Below, one piece after another: positions 51,034-60,963 of a stretch of 64,000 nucleotides of DNA (positions within the stretch are counted from its first letter, which is position 1; each line of letters begins with the position of its first letter). Location of the stretch: positions 83,582 to 147,581 of the forward strand of contig JAJFHX010000020.1 of NCBI GenBank assembly GCA_021775425.1. Reading direction: 5' to 3'. The stretch comes from Hyphomicrobiales bacterium (lineage in GTDB: Bacteria; Pseudomonadota; Alphaproteobacteria; Rhizobiales; HXMU1428-3). The translations under genes and the position numbers were made by a program. Under the pieces are notes generated by a model. The model did no database searches. It saw only the letters and a list, made by a program, of their open reading frames with translations, and had not been told where the DNA came from.

Positions 51034-52710
51034 ATGTATGTTGGTATGTTGGGAAGAGTTTTAAATATGTCTGCCATTCAAAAGGGCGGCCAGAAACGAT
51101 CACACCTGAAATATGGCCCTATACTAGGGACGGTTATTGTGGCCGGTATGGTCGCTTTACTTCCCATTCAGTTCAAAGCTGGCACATTCACCCATTCAGT
51201 TGCCACAGCCCAGGAAGATACAGACAGCGAACCGGATAAACCCAAATCCTTCACCAAGGAAGATATCATCGACCGGGCACATTTTTTTGCCAAATTCCGC
51301 ACTAATTTTTACCGCATCACAGACAAAGAAGCCTATTTGGTCGATAGATACGAACGCATTTTCGATTATTGGGACAGCCAGCCACAATTAAAAGACCTGC
51401 GCTGGCTGGCCTACATTCTCGCCACCACATATCATGAAACAGGCCGCCGCATTCAGGCGGTTAGAGAATGTTTTGGCAAAACAGATCAGGAATCGATCAA
51501 TTGCGTCACCAGCCTTTATCGTCGCGGCCGCATCAAACGCAACTATGCCGCCATAGATAAAGTTACAGGCAAAGCCTATTTTGGCCGCGGCCACGTTCAG
51601 CTCACCTGGGATTTTAACTACAAGCGCATGGGCAAAGAGCTCGGCATGGGTGATCAGGTCTATATCAACCCAGACCTTGCCCTCCACCCGGATAGCTCTG
51701 TTGCCATCATGGCTGAAGGCATGATCAAAGGTATCTTTACCGGCAAACGGCTCTCTCAATATTTCAACGCGACAACAGAAAACTGGGGCGGCGCCCGCCG
51801 TATCGTTAACGGCCTCGATAAATACACCCTCATTGCCGGCTATGGCCGCAAGTTCTACGCGTCTTTGCGCACCATGAAAAACGAAATCCCTGTCGCCGAT
51901 GCGGATGATAAGAAAGATCCTGATACAAAAGATCCGGTCCAAACGGTTGATTGCACCAAACCATCGATACCGCAAAGCTGTTTGAGCAAACTAACCGGCC
52001 AGCTCGCCGTTTTAAATACCCGCTATGACGACCTGAATAAAACCTATCAGAACTCCCTCGCTGCCAACAATATCCTTGAAGACAAAGTAAAAACCCTGAC
52101 GCAAGACTTAAGTGAAGCCCAAAAAGATTTGCCAGCAGCAAAGGCTGAACTGGCAGGCCTCAAAAAAGCCCATCAGGTGCTACAGAATGAATATAATGAA
52201 CTTGAAAAAACCAACAAGACCAATGCGGATGAGAAATTGCGTTTAGCCGCCCTTTCAACTGAGCTGCAAACCAAACTGGACGACGCAATTACCACCGGTT
52301 CCACCGGCGATGGTTCATTGCTAAAACAACGCCTTGATGAGCTTGAAAAAAGCCAGAACGAAGTCAACCAGCAACTGGCTTCCATTAAAGTCAAACAATC
52401 AGAGTTAAATACGCTTCAAGACTCTCTAGCCAAAAAGGAAGCCTCCCTGAAAGACCGCACGGCTGATATTGAGCTTTCAAAAAATGCTCTGCAAGTGAGA
52501 GAAACAAATTTGTTAAAAGAACTTGATAACCTCAATCAACAACAAAAACAATTAAGCCAGGATCAGCAGGAACTTACATTAGAAGAAGAGCGCCTCAAAC
52601 GTTTTGATGAAGATTTGAAAGAAGAAAAACGAAAATTTGAGGAAGAAAATTCAAAAAGCTGGTATTCAAAAATATGGGACAGCGCATCATCCACATGGAG
52701 GAGCAAATGA
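51034..52710 (+). CDS. GH19-like (chitinase/endolysin fold) membrane or secreted protein with C-terminal coiled coil
   Basis: ILATTYHETGRRIQAV, AYFGRGHVQLTWDFNYKRMGKELG, GARRIVNGLDKYTLIAGYGRKFYASL; long Glu/Lys/Gln-rich heptad region at C-terminus. Confidence 0.82.
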   Translation: MYVGMLGRVLNMSAIQKGGQKRSHLKYGPILGTVIVAGMVALLPIQFKAGTFTHSVATAQEDTDSEPDKPKSFTKEDIIDRAHFFAKFRTNFYRITDKEAYLVDRYERIFDYWDSQPQLKDLRWLAYILATTYHETGRRIQAVRECFGKTDQESINCVTSLYRRGRIKRNYAAIDKVTGKAYFGRGHVQLTWDFNYKRMGKELGMGDQVYINPDLALHPDSSVAIMAEGMIKGIFTGKRLSQYFNATTENWGGARRIVNGLDKYTLIAGYGRKFYASLRTMKNEIPVADADDKKDPDTKDPVQTVDCTKPSIPQSCLSKLTGQLAVLNTRYDDLNKTYQNSLAANNILEDKVKTLTQDLSEAQKDLPAAKAELAGLKKAHQVLQNEYNELEKTNKTNADEKLRLAALSTELQTKLDDAITTGSTGDGSLLKQRLDELEKSQNEVNQQLASIKVKQSELNTLQDSLAKKEASLKDRTADIELSKNALQVRETNLLKELDNLNQQQKQLSQDQQELTLEEERLKRFDEDLKEEKRKFEEENSKSWYSKIWDSASSTWRSK

Positions 52711-53348
52711 GTAGGCACAAATCCAGGCCGCAAACAACCAAGAAAGCAGCAACCAACATGATCATTCACGCAAAAACAGCAGCTAGATTTGCAGTATTTA
52801 CGATGCTGTCTCTGCTGGTCATAGCAACGACCCCATTTTCAACCGCCAATGCAGCAGACCGAACATTCGCCAAATTTGACATCGTGCTGAATAAATCAAG
52901 CGGTGCCGTAAATGTTGAAGGGCTGCAAACTAAAAATTATCTCCAGGAACTGGCAGACACCCGCTTCGCCTATCTTGATCTGAAAGTTCTGGTCGATGGC
53001 ACAGATGAAGATGCAGTTCTCCAGTCAACCGAAGAAGCTGACCGCCGTACCGAAGTTGATTGCCAGCAAGGCCGTTTCGGGCCCCTGCCCATGGTTGACG
53101 GAATGGAATACTTCCTAACCACATCTTATGAAGGCAAAAAAATTGACGTCACCTTCTATCCCGGCACCCGCGCTGTCCATACCTTCAACGATGTGGCCTG
53201 CACATTTGACATCCGCATCAAGAAAAAAGCCGTCTTTCACCTGCGCGGCTTCTTTGCAGTTGTCTCAAACACATATGAAGATGGCGTCGCCTTTCAATTG
53301 CGCCCGCTCACACCAACACCAAGTGAGATTGATCAGGTCTTGAAATAA
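52707..53348 (+). CDS. Secreted protein of unknown function, translationally coupled to GH19-like gene
   Basis: ATGA overlap with upstream gene; signal peptide ...VIATTPFSTANAADR. Confidence 0.75.
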   Translation: MSRHKSRPQTTKKAATNMIIHAKTAARFAVFTMLSLLVIATTPFSTANAADRTFAKFDIVLNKSSGAVNVEGLQTKNYLQELADTRFAYLDLKVLVDGTDEDAVLQSTEEADRRTEVDCQQGRFGPLPMVDGMEYFLTTSYEGKKIDVTFYPGTRAVHTFNDVACTFDIRIKKKAVFHLRGFFAVVSNTYEDGVAFQLRPLTPTPSEIDQVLK

Positions 53349-53370
53349 AACAAGATCGACTTGTTAAAAT

Positions 53371-53408
53371 AAAAAATCCGCGCTGTAATCACCCAGCGCG
53401 GATTTTTT
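53371..53408. terminator. Bidirectional terminator
   Basis: AAAAAATCCGCGCTG...CAGCGCGGATTTTTT 15-bp stem between convergent genes. Confidence 0.92.
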
Positions 53409-53432
53409 ATTACCGATATATATTGATAGCTT

Positions 53433-54323
53433 TTAAAGACCAAACCGTGACCAGAGCGCTCTGGTTTCAAGTGATGAAATCAGTTGATCGGTAAATTGTG
53501 GAGACCCGGTAGAACCGCCGCCACCAAACAACCCGCCAAACATTCCGCCACGCACACCTTGCGGCGAAGTCCGACCAAACAATCCTCGCTTGGGTTTTAC
53601 CAGTTGCAGCTCGACATCCGGCCCGAACACCTCACGCATTTTTGTGCGCACATCAGAAAGCCCGTCAATCAAACCCAGCTCAACTGCTTTAGTTCCTGTC
53701 CAGAATTCACCAGTAAACAAATCATCAGAAGTCAGCTTTTCCGCCCGGCGCGACATCACCACATCTTTAAATGTATTATGGATATCCTTCTGCAATTCTT
53801 TCAGCCGCGCTATGTCATCAGGGTTTTCTGGCTGGAAAGCATCAAGTGTCAGCTTCTTTTCACCAGCGGTATAAACCCTGCGCTCAACACCAATTTTCTC
53901 AATCGCCTTATCAAAGCCAAAGCCTGCTGCAATCACGCCGATTGACCCGATGATAGAGCTTGGGTCCGCATAAAGCTCGTCACCGGCAACGGCGATAAAA
54001 TATCCGCCTGAAGCTGCTACATCTTCCATAAACACATAGATTTTCTTGTCATTTTCTTCAGCTAAAGAGCGCAACCGCTTGAAAATCATCATTGATTGAA
54101 CAGGAGAACCACCAGGCGAATTAATCACCACAGCAACCGCTTTGGCCTTCTTGTCCTCAAATGCTTTTTCAATCATGTCCGCACTATTGGCCAGGCTAAT
54201 CCCCGGGTTAAGCGGTGTTGCCATGCCAATCGGCCCCGTCAAACGAATAACAGGCACACGGGGCGCTTTCTGAAACAAGCGTTTATACCAGGCTTTTTTC
54301 TTCTTCTTCGTTTTCACGGACAT
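53433..54323 (-). CDS. S49 family peptidase (SohB/SppA-like)
   Basis: VVINSPGGSPVQSMMI, EDVAASGGYFIAVAGDELYADPSSIIGSIGVI. Confidence 0.94.
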   Translation of the reverse strand: MSVKTKKKKKAWYKRLFQKAPRVPVIRLTGPIGMATPLNPGISLANSADMIEKAFEDKKAKAVAVVINSPGGSPVQSMMIFKRLRSLAEENDKKIYVFMEDVAASGGYFIAVAGDELYADPSSIIGSIGVIAAGFGFDKAIEKIGVERRVYTAGEKKLTLDAFQPENPDDIARLKELQKDIHNTFKDVVMSRRAEKLTSDDLFTGEFWTGTKAVELGLIDGLSDVRTKMREVFGPDVELQLVKPKRGLFGRTSPQGVRGGMFGGLFGGGGSTGSPQFTDQLISSLETRALWSRFGL

Positions 54324-54485
54324 TGACCTAACCTTAATAAAAAAATTAACCGCCCAGCGCACATCAACGCGCTTCAGCGCAACCACTATAACTTAATTTC
54401 AAAAATTAAAAATACAAGAGACCACCCGATAACAACATGACAACGCGCTCTATATATCGAGCAATTCAATCTCTGGGAAAAAGTC

Positions 54486-55577
54486 CTAATCAAACAAGCC
54501 CTTCAGCCCAACAGGGCCGGAACAGATCGCATCAACCTCAGGTAAATAGCGCCCTTCATCATCATGCAACGCCAATCCTTCCAATAATTTTAAAGGTGCT
54601 TTTGATCCCTTTTTACCCGAAATTAAAACCCTGTTCGCTGGCTCCCCGGCTTTAGGAAACAGCGGAAACACCCGCAAATTGCCAAAACGGCCATCAAGAA
54701 CTCTCAGAATTTCATCTAATTTTTCCGCCCGGTTGATCATCAGAAACTGCCCCTTGGGCGCAGCCATCGCCGTCATAAACCGAACCCATTGCTCAAGCGT
54801 TTCAGCAACAGCCCGTTTCGCCCGCCGCCGCAGTGGATGATTGGATACCCGCATTTCGCCTTCATGATAAAATGGCGGATTAGCCACCACAAAATCATAT
54901 GAATTTCGTTGCAGTCCGAGTATTTCAAGTTTGCTGATCGGCTCGGCAAGGTCCGCAAGATAGATCTGAACCCGCGGTGATAAATCATTCCGTTTCACAT
55001 TCCGCTGGGCAATTTCAGCGTTGATATGCTCAATCTCAATCCCGTCAACAAAAGCCCGCTGGCACCGCCGGGCAATTGAAAGACTAACAACCCCCGCCCC
55101 GCATCCCGCTTCGAGCACACGAAAATCCCTGCTGTTTCCAGCCTGATCCTTAAAATCTTCCGGCAGTGAAGCCGCCAGCAAAACCGCATCAATACCTGAG
55201 CGAAACCCCGACCGCGGCTGATAAATTTTAACGGCCCCGCCAAGAAACAGATCATCCGTGATGTCAGACTCATCCAGCATTTCACTGATGACATCATCAT
55301 GGACATTAGCTGTAACACCGTTCGTCACAACATCATCCAGCTCCAGCTCATTGGAAAGTCCGGTTAAATCTGCCTGCGCCCTGCTGTCAGACAAAAGAGA
55401 ATGTGCCTCATCAAAATCTTCATCAGTCACCATAATTCTGCGAGGTAAAATACCAATTGATCCCTCAATCAAACTCATATTCTGATCAAGCACAGCAAAC
55501 TCAATGCCTTCCTGGCTCAAAAGGTCCTGCGTGAAACTGAGCAACACCACATCATTTGTAGATATCAGTTCTTTCAT
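54486..55577 (-). CDS. Fusion of DUF2007 domain and TrmN6-like tRNA methyltransferase
   Basis: N-terminus MKELISTNDVVLLSFTQDLLSQEGIEFAVLDQNMSLIEGSIGILPRRIMV (DUF2007-like) then DLFLGGAVKIYQPRSGFRSGIDAVLLAAS and VVANPPFYHEG methyltransferase motifs. Confidence 0.85.
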   Translation of the reverse strand: MKELISTNDVVLLSFTQDLLSQEGIEFAVLDQNMSLIEGSIGILPRRIMVTDEDFDEAHSLLSDSRAQADLTGLSNELELDDVVTNGVTANVHDDVISEMLDESDITDDLFLGGAVKIYQPRSGFRSGIDAVLLAASLPEDFKDQAGNSRDFRVLEAGCGAGVVSLSIARRCQRAFVDGIEIEHINAEIAQRNVKRNDLSPRVQIYLADLAEPISKLEILGLQRNSYDFVVANPPFYHEGEMRVSNHPLRRRAKRAVAETLEQWVRFMTAMAAPKGQFLMINRAEKLDEILRVLDGRFGNLRVFPLFPKAGEPANRVLISGKKGSKAPLKLLEGLALHDDEGRYLPEVDAICSGPVGLKGLFD

Positions 55578-56157
55578 TCTCGATTTTAGCCTTCACTCTT
55601 GTCTAATTTCACACATCAAAAAACAGACACAACATGTCTCGGCTGTTATTCGCCAACAGTCTAAGAGTTGCCCCTGCGGCATGCCGACGCAAGTTTATCT
55701 TACCCGCTGCGGACAATTCTTTAAAATCACCTAAACCTGATGTCATCAATTCTGGATCGAAATTAAAATCAATCAATTAGAGAGCTTAAGCGCGAAGCAT
55801 CAGTAATTGAAAGTCAAATCACAAACAAAAGTATTATTTTTCAATAAAATATGACAGGCTGTGCAATATACATGAAATAGACCCGGTGCGTTTCGAAGCG
55901 AAAAAGTAACAGATCAGGCTGGACCCAATACTTGAAATCGTCAGCTATGGTCAAAAATTTACAATCCCGGCTTAAACAGGCCTGATATACTGCAAATCAG
56001 CTATTTTTTTATTTTCTGACCAGAGAATAAAGCCTATAGTCCCACATATATTGAATGCATCATTCTGAGCACTCACTGTGCCAGAGGTGAATTGTAATAA
56101 TCTTCGTCGCGTTAAGCAGCGATAAAACAGTCAGTAAGAAAATTATGGGAGCTAAAT

Positions 56158-57210
56158 TTGACCGCCCCTGAGCCAGTCAGCAAATCTCTGTCAGTCAACA
56201 ATCCTTCATCAGCCAACAGTTCTAACAATTCTGCAACAGGTCTTGATAAATTACTTGAGCTGACAAAAGAAGATATGAGCCGAATTAACGATCTGATCCT
56301 GGCTGAGGCTCACTCATCCGTGGACATGATCCCAAAGCTCGCCAAACATCTGATTGATTCTGGTGGCAAGCGCATTCGCCCTATGCTCACCTGCGCTACG
56401 GCAAGGTTGTGTGGTTATCAGGGGCTGGATCATATCCCGCTCGCCACTTCCATTGAATTTCTGCACACAGCAACTCTGTTGCACGATGATGTGGTCGATG
56501 AAAGTGATATGCGCCGCGGCAAAAAAACCGCAAGGCTGCTCTGGGGCAATCAGGCAAGTGTTCTCGTGGGAGATTATCTGCTTGGTCAAAGCTTCAAAAT
56601 CATGGTCTCTGTTGGCTCATTAGAAGCCCTGAAAATTCTCTCCAACGCCTCCGCCATAATTGCTGAAGGCGAGGTGATGCAACTTGCCGCCACCAATAAT
56701 CCTGAAATCAGCGAAGATGATTATATGGCGGTTATCAATTCAAAAACCGCTGCCCTGTTCGTTGCAGCCGCTGAGCTTGGTGCTGTTGTCAGCAATCGCC
56801 CGGAAAAAGAGCGCGATGCCTTAAAGCAATATGGCGAAAATCTTGGCATCGTATTCCAGCTAGTCGATGATGCACTTGATTATCACGGCAAAGCCGCAGA
56901 ACTTGGCAAAGATGTCGGTGACGATTTCCGCGAAGGTAAAATCACCCTGCCGGTGATCCTCGCTTATCAGCAGGGTACAGACCAAGAGCAAAAATTCTGG
57001 CAAAAAACACTTGGTGAAGGCAACATAGAAGAAAATGACCTGCAACAGGCCATTGACCTCACAACCAAATATGCCACCCATGAAGAAACCATGGCCAGAG
57101 CGCGCAATTTTGGTGAAAAAGCCCGTATATCACTTGAGATCTTCCCCGATAATCAATGGAAAGATGCTTTATTGCACGTCGTCGATTTTTGCATAGAACG
57201 TGGAAATTAA
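56158..57210 (+). CDS. ispB: Polyprenyl (octaprenyl) diphosphate synthase
   Basis: LLHDDVVDESDMRRGKKTA and QLVDDALDYHG aspartate-rich motifs; TTG start. Confidence 0.93.
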   Translation: MTAPEPVSKSLSVNNPSSANSSNNSATGLDKLLELTKEDMSRINDLILAEAHSSVDMIPKLAKHLIDSGGKRIRPMLTCATARLCGYQGLDHIPLATSIEFLHTATLLHDDVVDESDMRRGKKTARLLWGNQASVLVGDYLLGQSFKIMVSVGSLEALKILSNASAIIAEGEVMQLAATNNPEISEDDYMAVINSKTAALFVAAAELGAVVSNRPEKERDALKQYGENLGIVFQLVDDALDYHGKAAELGKDVGDDFREGKITLPVILAYQQGTDQEQKFWQKTLGEGNIEENDLQQAIDLTTKYATHEETMARARNFGEKARISLEIFPDNQWKDALLHVVDFCIERGN

Positions 57211-57417
57211 TCATAATTTTGTGATTTTTCCCGGCGGTTAAGCCCCCAGAACTCTTTCCACAGCCCTAAAAATTAAAACCTTCACACCTCTTTGCGCCAC
57301 AAACCAGCCTTAACCATTCTCAACACATTAAACCCCGGCATCAATTGAATGGTTGATTGATCAAATCATTGATTTAATATCTTTATTATATGTTGCCAGC
57401 AAACAGGTGTAGGGCAC

Positions 57418-59961
57418 ATGAGCACAAGTGATGATCAGAGTAAGGAACAGGAACCCCTCAAATTTTCTGAGGCCGCAACCCCTTTGCCCCCGCCCGGTTT
57501 AAAACCAGAAAACACCGCCGAACGTCTTTGTCTTGAAGCCCTTAAAATTGGCCAGTCCATCTGGGTCGACCCCGAGCCGGATGCCCAGACACAGCTCGAA
57601 GACATTTCGATCCGGCCTGGTTTTTGTCATTCAATCCTCCGCCAGATTTTTAAACGCCGTCAGGAAAACCAGGACATCACTTCAATCTATGAGTGGACCA
57701 ACCTGAACGGTCCCTTTACCACGCGGGAATTACAACTGGTAGAAACCACAATGGCACTGGATAAAACCTTGCCGTTCGCCGCTCAAATGCGCCCGAGACC
57801 CGAACAAACTCAAACCCTCATACGGGCTGATTTTTTACGCAGCGTTATTCAGTCCTGCCAACACTCCCACCCCGATGGAATATCTGCAACAACATCAAAA
57901 TTCTGCATTTCAGGGGCAATTATCATTGATGAATTAAACCTTTCACACACCACCATTAAAGCCCCCCTCAATCTGACATATTGCCATTTTGAAGAAATCC
58001 CTGTTTTCAGCTATTCCAAACTCGCAGGTCTTAATTTAAGTGGCAGCTATTGCCCGGGCCTCACATACAATGGCGCCGAACTGAACGGCCCGCTGAAATT
58101 ATCAAAAGGCTTCACAGCAAATGGTGACACTGAAATTATCAACACAGTCATCAACGGCACTCTTGACGCGAAAGACGGCTACTTTCAGCCAACCATCGTG
58201 TCTCTGGATAATGATGCCCTCAGCCTGAAATTATCACATATTAAAAACAGCATCTGTCTCTCAGATGGTTTTGAAGCTACTGGCCGCGTAAATCTGCGCG
58301 GTACAAAATGCGATCTTGATTTAATATGCCAAAACGCCAGCATCACCAACCAGCAACAGGATTTAACCGGCTATGCCCTGATATGTGACAACGCCAGCAT
58401 AAACGGCAATATCAACCTTGGTGAAAATTTTTCAGCCACAGGCAGCGTAACCTGCCGGGGAACCAGAATTGGCGGCAACTTTGAAGCGGTCGGTGGTTCT
58501 TTTCAAAGCTTTTCTTCAACCAGCAAAACCAACAGCCTGCATTTTCAGAATTGCCACATCAATAACAACCTGATCCTGTTATACGCCAACGTTACAGGTC
58601 GATTAAACATTGAAAATACAGAAATTAATGGAAATTGCGATTTAGGTTATATCGCTGCCAATAACAGCACCAGCAGCGGTAATGGCCAGGCCTTAAAAAT
58701 CAGCAACAGCCGGATCAAAGGCTCCTTATTATTGGCTGAAGCCACTCTGAAAGGCCAGACATACATCAGAGATACAACAATCTCCAACTCTCTTGATTGT
58801 TCTTTCAGTATCCTCGAAAATTTTTCCGTAAAAAATGTCGGCCAGGCATTTATCATTGAAAACAGCCACGTCGGTCATAATTTTCTGCTCGCCTATGGGT
58901 TCTCTGCCAAAGGCCATGTTGCCGCAAACGACCTCACCGTTGGCCATGACCTGATCTGCAACGGTGGCCATTTCAGAGGCGATGTCACGTTTAAAAACTG
59001 CCGGATAAAAGGCACACTCAGTCTTGATAGCAAAGAAGACCCGGTCTCTAAATTTGAAGAACAGGTCAGGCTCATCAACCTCACCACCACTTCATATGCT
59101 GATGATGAACGTTCCTGGCCTGAAAAGCTAACCCAGCGAAATTTCAGATATGAAAAATTTACCCAATCCACAAACAGCACAGCTGCCAAAAGACTGGCCT
59201 GGCTTGAAACACAACCTGAGCATACCAGCTTAGCCAACCAGCAGCTCATAAGCACCTTAACAGCAATGGGTAAGCATAGTGACGCAAAAACAGTGGCCAT
59301 TGATTTCAGCAAAAAGCAATACTGGCAGAGCCTCTACCAAAACTTAGCGACAACAACCCAAAAGCCCGACCATAAAACACTAACTCAAAAACTGGGAGTG
59401 GCAGTTCGCTGGCCGTTTTACGTCCTCTGGTGGCTGGTTTATGGTGCATGGATGGTCTATGGCTATCGCAGTCATCGCATCTTAAGCACCAGTCTGTTTG
59501 TATTTTTATTTTCTGTCTTTGTGTATTTCAAAGCCGACCAGCAAACTCTGTTTACCCCAACTTCACTCACACCGGCACTTGAAGCAAAAATAAAACGCTG
59601 CAATCAGCTTCCTTTAAGCGAAAGCCAGCGGTTAAGTGCAATCGAATCCTGCAATACACCAGAATTGCCAACCTTTTCACCCGTCCTATATGCAATGGAA
59701 AACCAGCTTCATCTGACAAACCTTCATCAGCAAACCTTTTGGCAACCAACAGAAAACAACATCATCTTTCATATTCCCTCACCCTCATGTCTGCAGCTGA
59801 TCAAAACCTGCATGACAACAAAGTGGGTGCCGGTTAATTTTGGTGCCACTTTCCTCACCAATCTCATTCGTTTCCAATCGATATTCGGTATGGCCGCCAT
59901 CCTGGCCCTGCTCTATAACCTGATAAAACCCGCACTAAGGCCTGTTTTGCCAAAAAAATGA
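57418..59961 (+). CDS. Large beta-helix-like repeat protein with C-terminal transmembrane segments
   Basis: 847 aa; repeated units FEATGRVNLRGTKCDLDLICQNASI / FSATGSVTCRGTRIGGNFEAVGGSF / FSAKGHVAANDLTVGHDLICNGGHF; TM segments WPFYVLWWLVYGAWMVYGYR and FGMAAILALLYNLI. Confidence 0.82.
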   Translation: MSTSDDQSKEQEPLKFSEAATPLPPPGLKPENTAERLCLEALKIGQSIWVDPEPDAQTQLEDISIRPGFCHSILRQIFKRRQENQDITSIYEWTNLNGPFTTRELQLVETTMALDKTLPFAAQMRPRPEQTQTLIRADFLRSVIQSCQHSHPDGISATTSKFCISGAIIIDELNLSHTTIKAPLNLTYCHFEEIPVFSYSKLAGLNLSGSYCPGLTYNGAELNGPLKLSKGFTANGDTEIINTVINGTLDAKDGYFQPTIVSLDNDALSLKLSHIKNSICLSDGFEATGRVNLRGTKCDLDLICQNASITNQQQDLTGYALICDNASINGNINLGENFSATGSVTCRGTRIGGNFEAVGGSFQSFSSTSKTNSLHFQNCHINNNLILLYANVTGRLNIENTEINGNCDLGYIAANNSTSSGNGQALKISNSRIKGSLLLAEATLKGQTYIRDTTISNSLDCSFSILENFSVKNVGQAFIIENSHVGHNFLLAYGFSAKGHVAANDLTVGHDLICNGGHFRGDVTFKNCRIKGTLSLDSKEDPVSKFEEQVRLINLTTTSYADDERSWPEKLTQRNFRYEKFTQSTNSTAAKRLAWLETQPEHTSLANQQLISTLTAMGKHSDAKTVAIDFSKKQYWQSLYQNLATTTQKPDHKTLTQKLGVAVRWPFYVLWWLVYGAWMVYGYRSHRILSTSLFVFLFSVFVYFKADQQTLFTPTSLTPALEAKIKRCNQLPLSESQRLSAIESCNTPELPTFSPVLYAMENQLHLTNLHQQTFWQPTENNIIFHIPSPSCLQLIKTCMTTKWVPVNFGATFLTNLIRFQSIFGMAAILALLYNLIKPALRPVLPKK

Positions 59962-60007
59962 GACTTTGAAGCATATAATTGCAGCTCATAGTAATGTTTA
60001 AATAAAA

Positions 60008-60040
60008 AAATAGCGGCCAGAAATACTGACCGCTACTTTA
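60008..60040 (+). terminator. Terminator after the 847-aa gene
   Basis: TAGCGGCCAG-AAATA-CTGACCGCTA with flanking A/T tracts. Confidence 0.65.
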
Positions 60041-60079
60041 TTCAATTATTGCAATAATGAAGTGAGAAAAACTTCAGTA

Positions 60080-60265
60080 CTATTGCGTTTTCTCACAAGC
60101 TTTTGTTTCTTCGTTCCACTCTTCGCCTTCTGGGCATTCTTTCTTCTCATAAACAACACTGTTTAGTGTTGAAAATGATCTGTCAGATGCGCCTGCAAAA
60201 GCTGCAGAAGTAGAAAGACCTAATGCGAAACAACCCATTGTCAAAATTGACAAGAATTTGCTCAT
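60080..60265 (-). CDS. Small secreted protein
   Basis: 61 aa; signal peptide ending AAFAGA; ECPEGEEWNEETKACEKTQ tail. Confidence 0.68.
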   Translation of the reverse strand: MSKFLSILTMGCFALGLSTSAAFAGASDRSFSTLNSVVYEKKECPEGEEWNEETKACEKTQ

Positions 60266-60501
60266 AAGATTATCTCCCGATAATTTTATTCATAACACCA
60301 TGTCATGAATTCGAGGGTTATTAAAAGCTTCAATGATGTCAGTAATTTGGTAGAATTAAGGTATTCTTTGCATGGCGAATACAAGTATAAAAACGTGAAT
60401 ATTGAATAACGTTTATTAACTTACTGAAACGTTATTTGATTATTTCGATACCAAAAAAAGTCCATTTCACACCTCGCGGCCTATTTAATGTCACAAACAA
60501 A

Positions 60502-60532
60502 AAGCCACCTCTTTTCTAAAAAGAAGTGGCTC
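60502..60532 (-). terminator. Terminator after the small Tat-signal protein
   Basis: AGCCACCTCTTTT...AAAAGAAGTGGCT stem. Confidence 0.65.
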
Positions 60533-60569
60533 TCCGCAGATTTTTATCAATTATGGCAAAGGTCCCGGC

Positions 60570-60851
60570 TTACAAACGAAGCGTACCCGTTTTTTCAACC
60601 TGACTGGCCCAGGCTGTGGTAAAATGTTCCGCACTGTCAAACGGATTCATCTGATTGAGAGGCTGGTCCATCCGGCCACCTATAGATTTACCGCCAGCTG
60701 CTTTACCGCCAGTTGGAGCTGAACCGGTTGCTCCCAGCGCAGAGCCCATTCCAGAGCCAAAAGCAGCCATTCCAGCTACAATGCCAGTTGCCAGAGAGCC
60801 TTTTACAAAGCCCCGTCTTGTCGTTTTACGTGTTTTTTTAAGGTTTGTCAT
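60570..60851 (-). CDS. Small twin-arginine-signal protein
   Basis: MTNLKKTRKTTRRGFVKGSLATGIVAGMAAFGSG Tat signal; mature part about 55 aa. Confidence 0.72.
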   Translation of the reverse strand: MTNLKKTRKTTRRGFVKGSLATGIVAGMAAFGSGMGSALGATGSAPTGGKAAGGKSIGGRMDQPLNQMNPFDSAEHFTTAWASQVEKTGTLRL

Positions 60852-60963
60852 ATGAATACTCCTCATCAAATGTAACCACTCCAAAAAATATAAACTAATT
60901 TATGAGTTACAAGGGATAAATTAATGTTTTTATTGATTTTATAGTGGTTATTGATTGATTGTT

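Noticed and set aside
51388-51975. 195-aa minus-strand ORF
   Set aside because: Antisense to the conserved GH19-like region.
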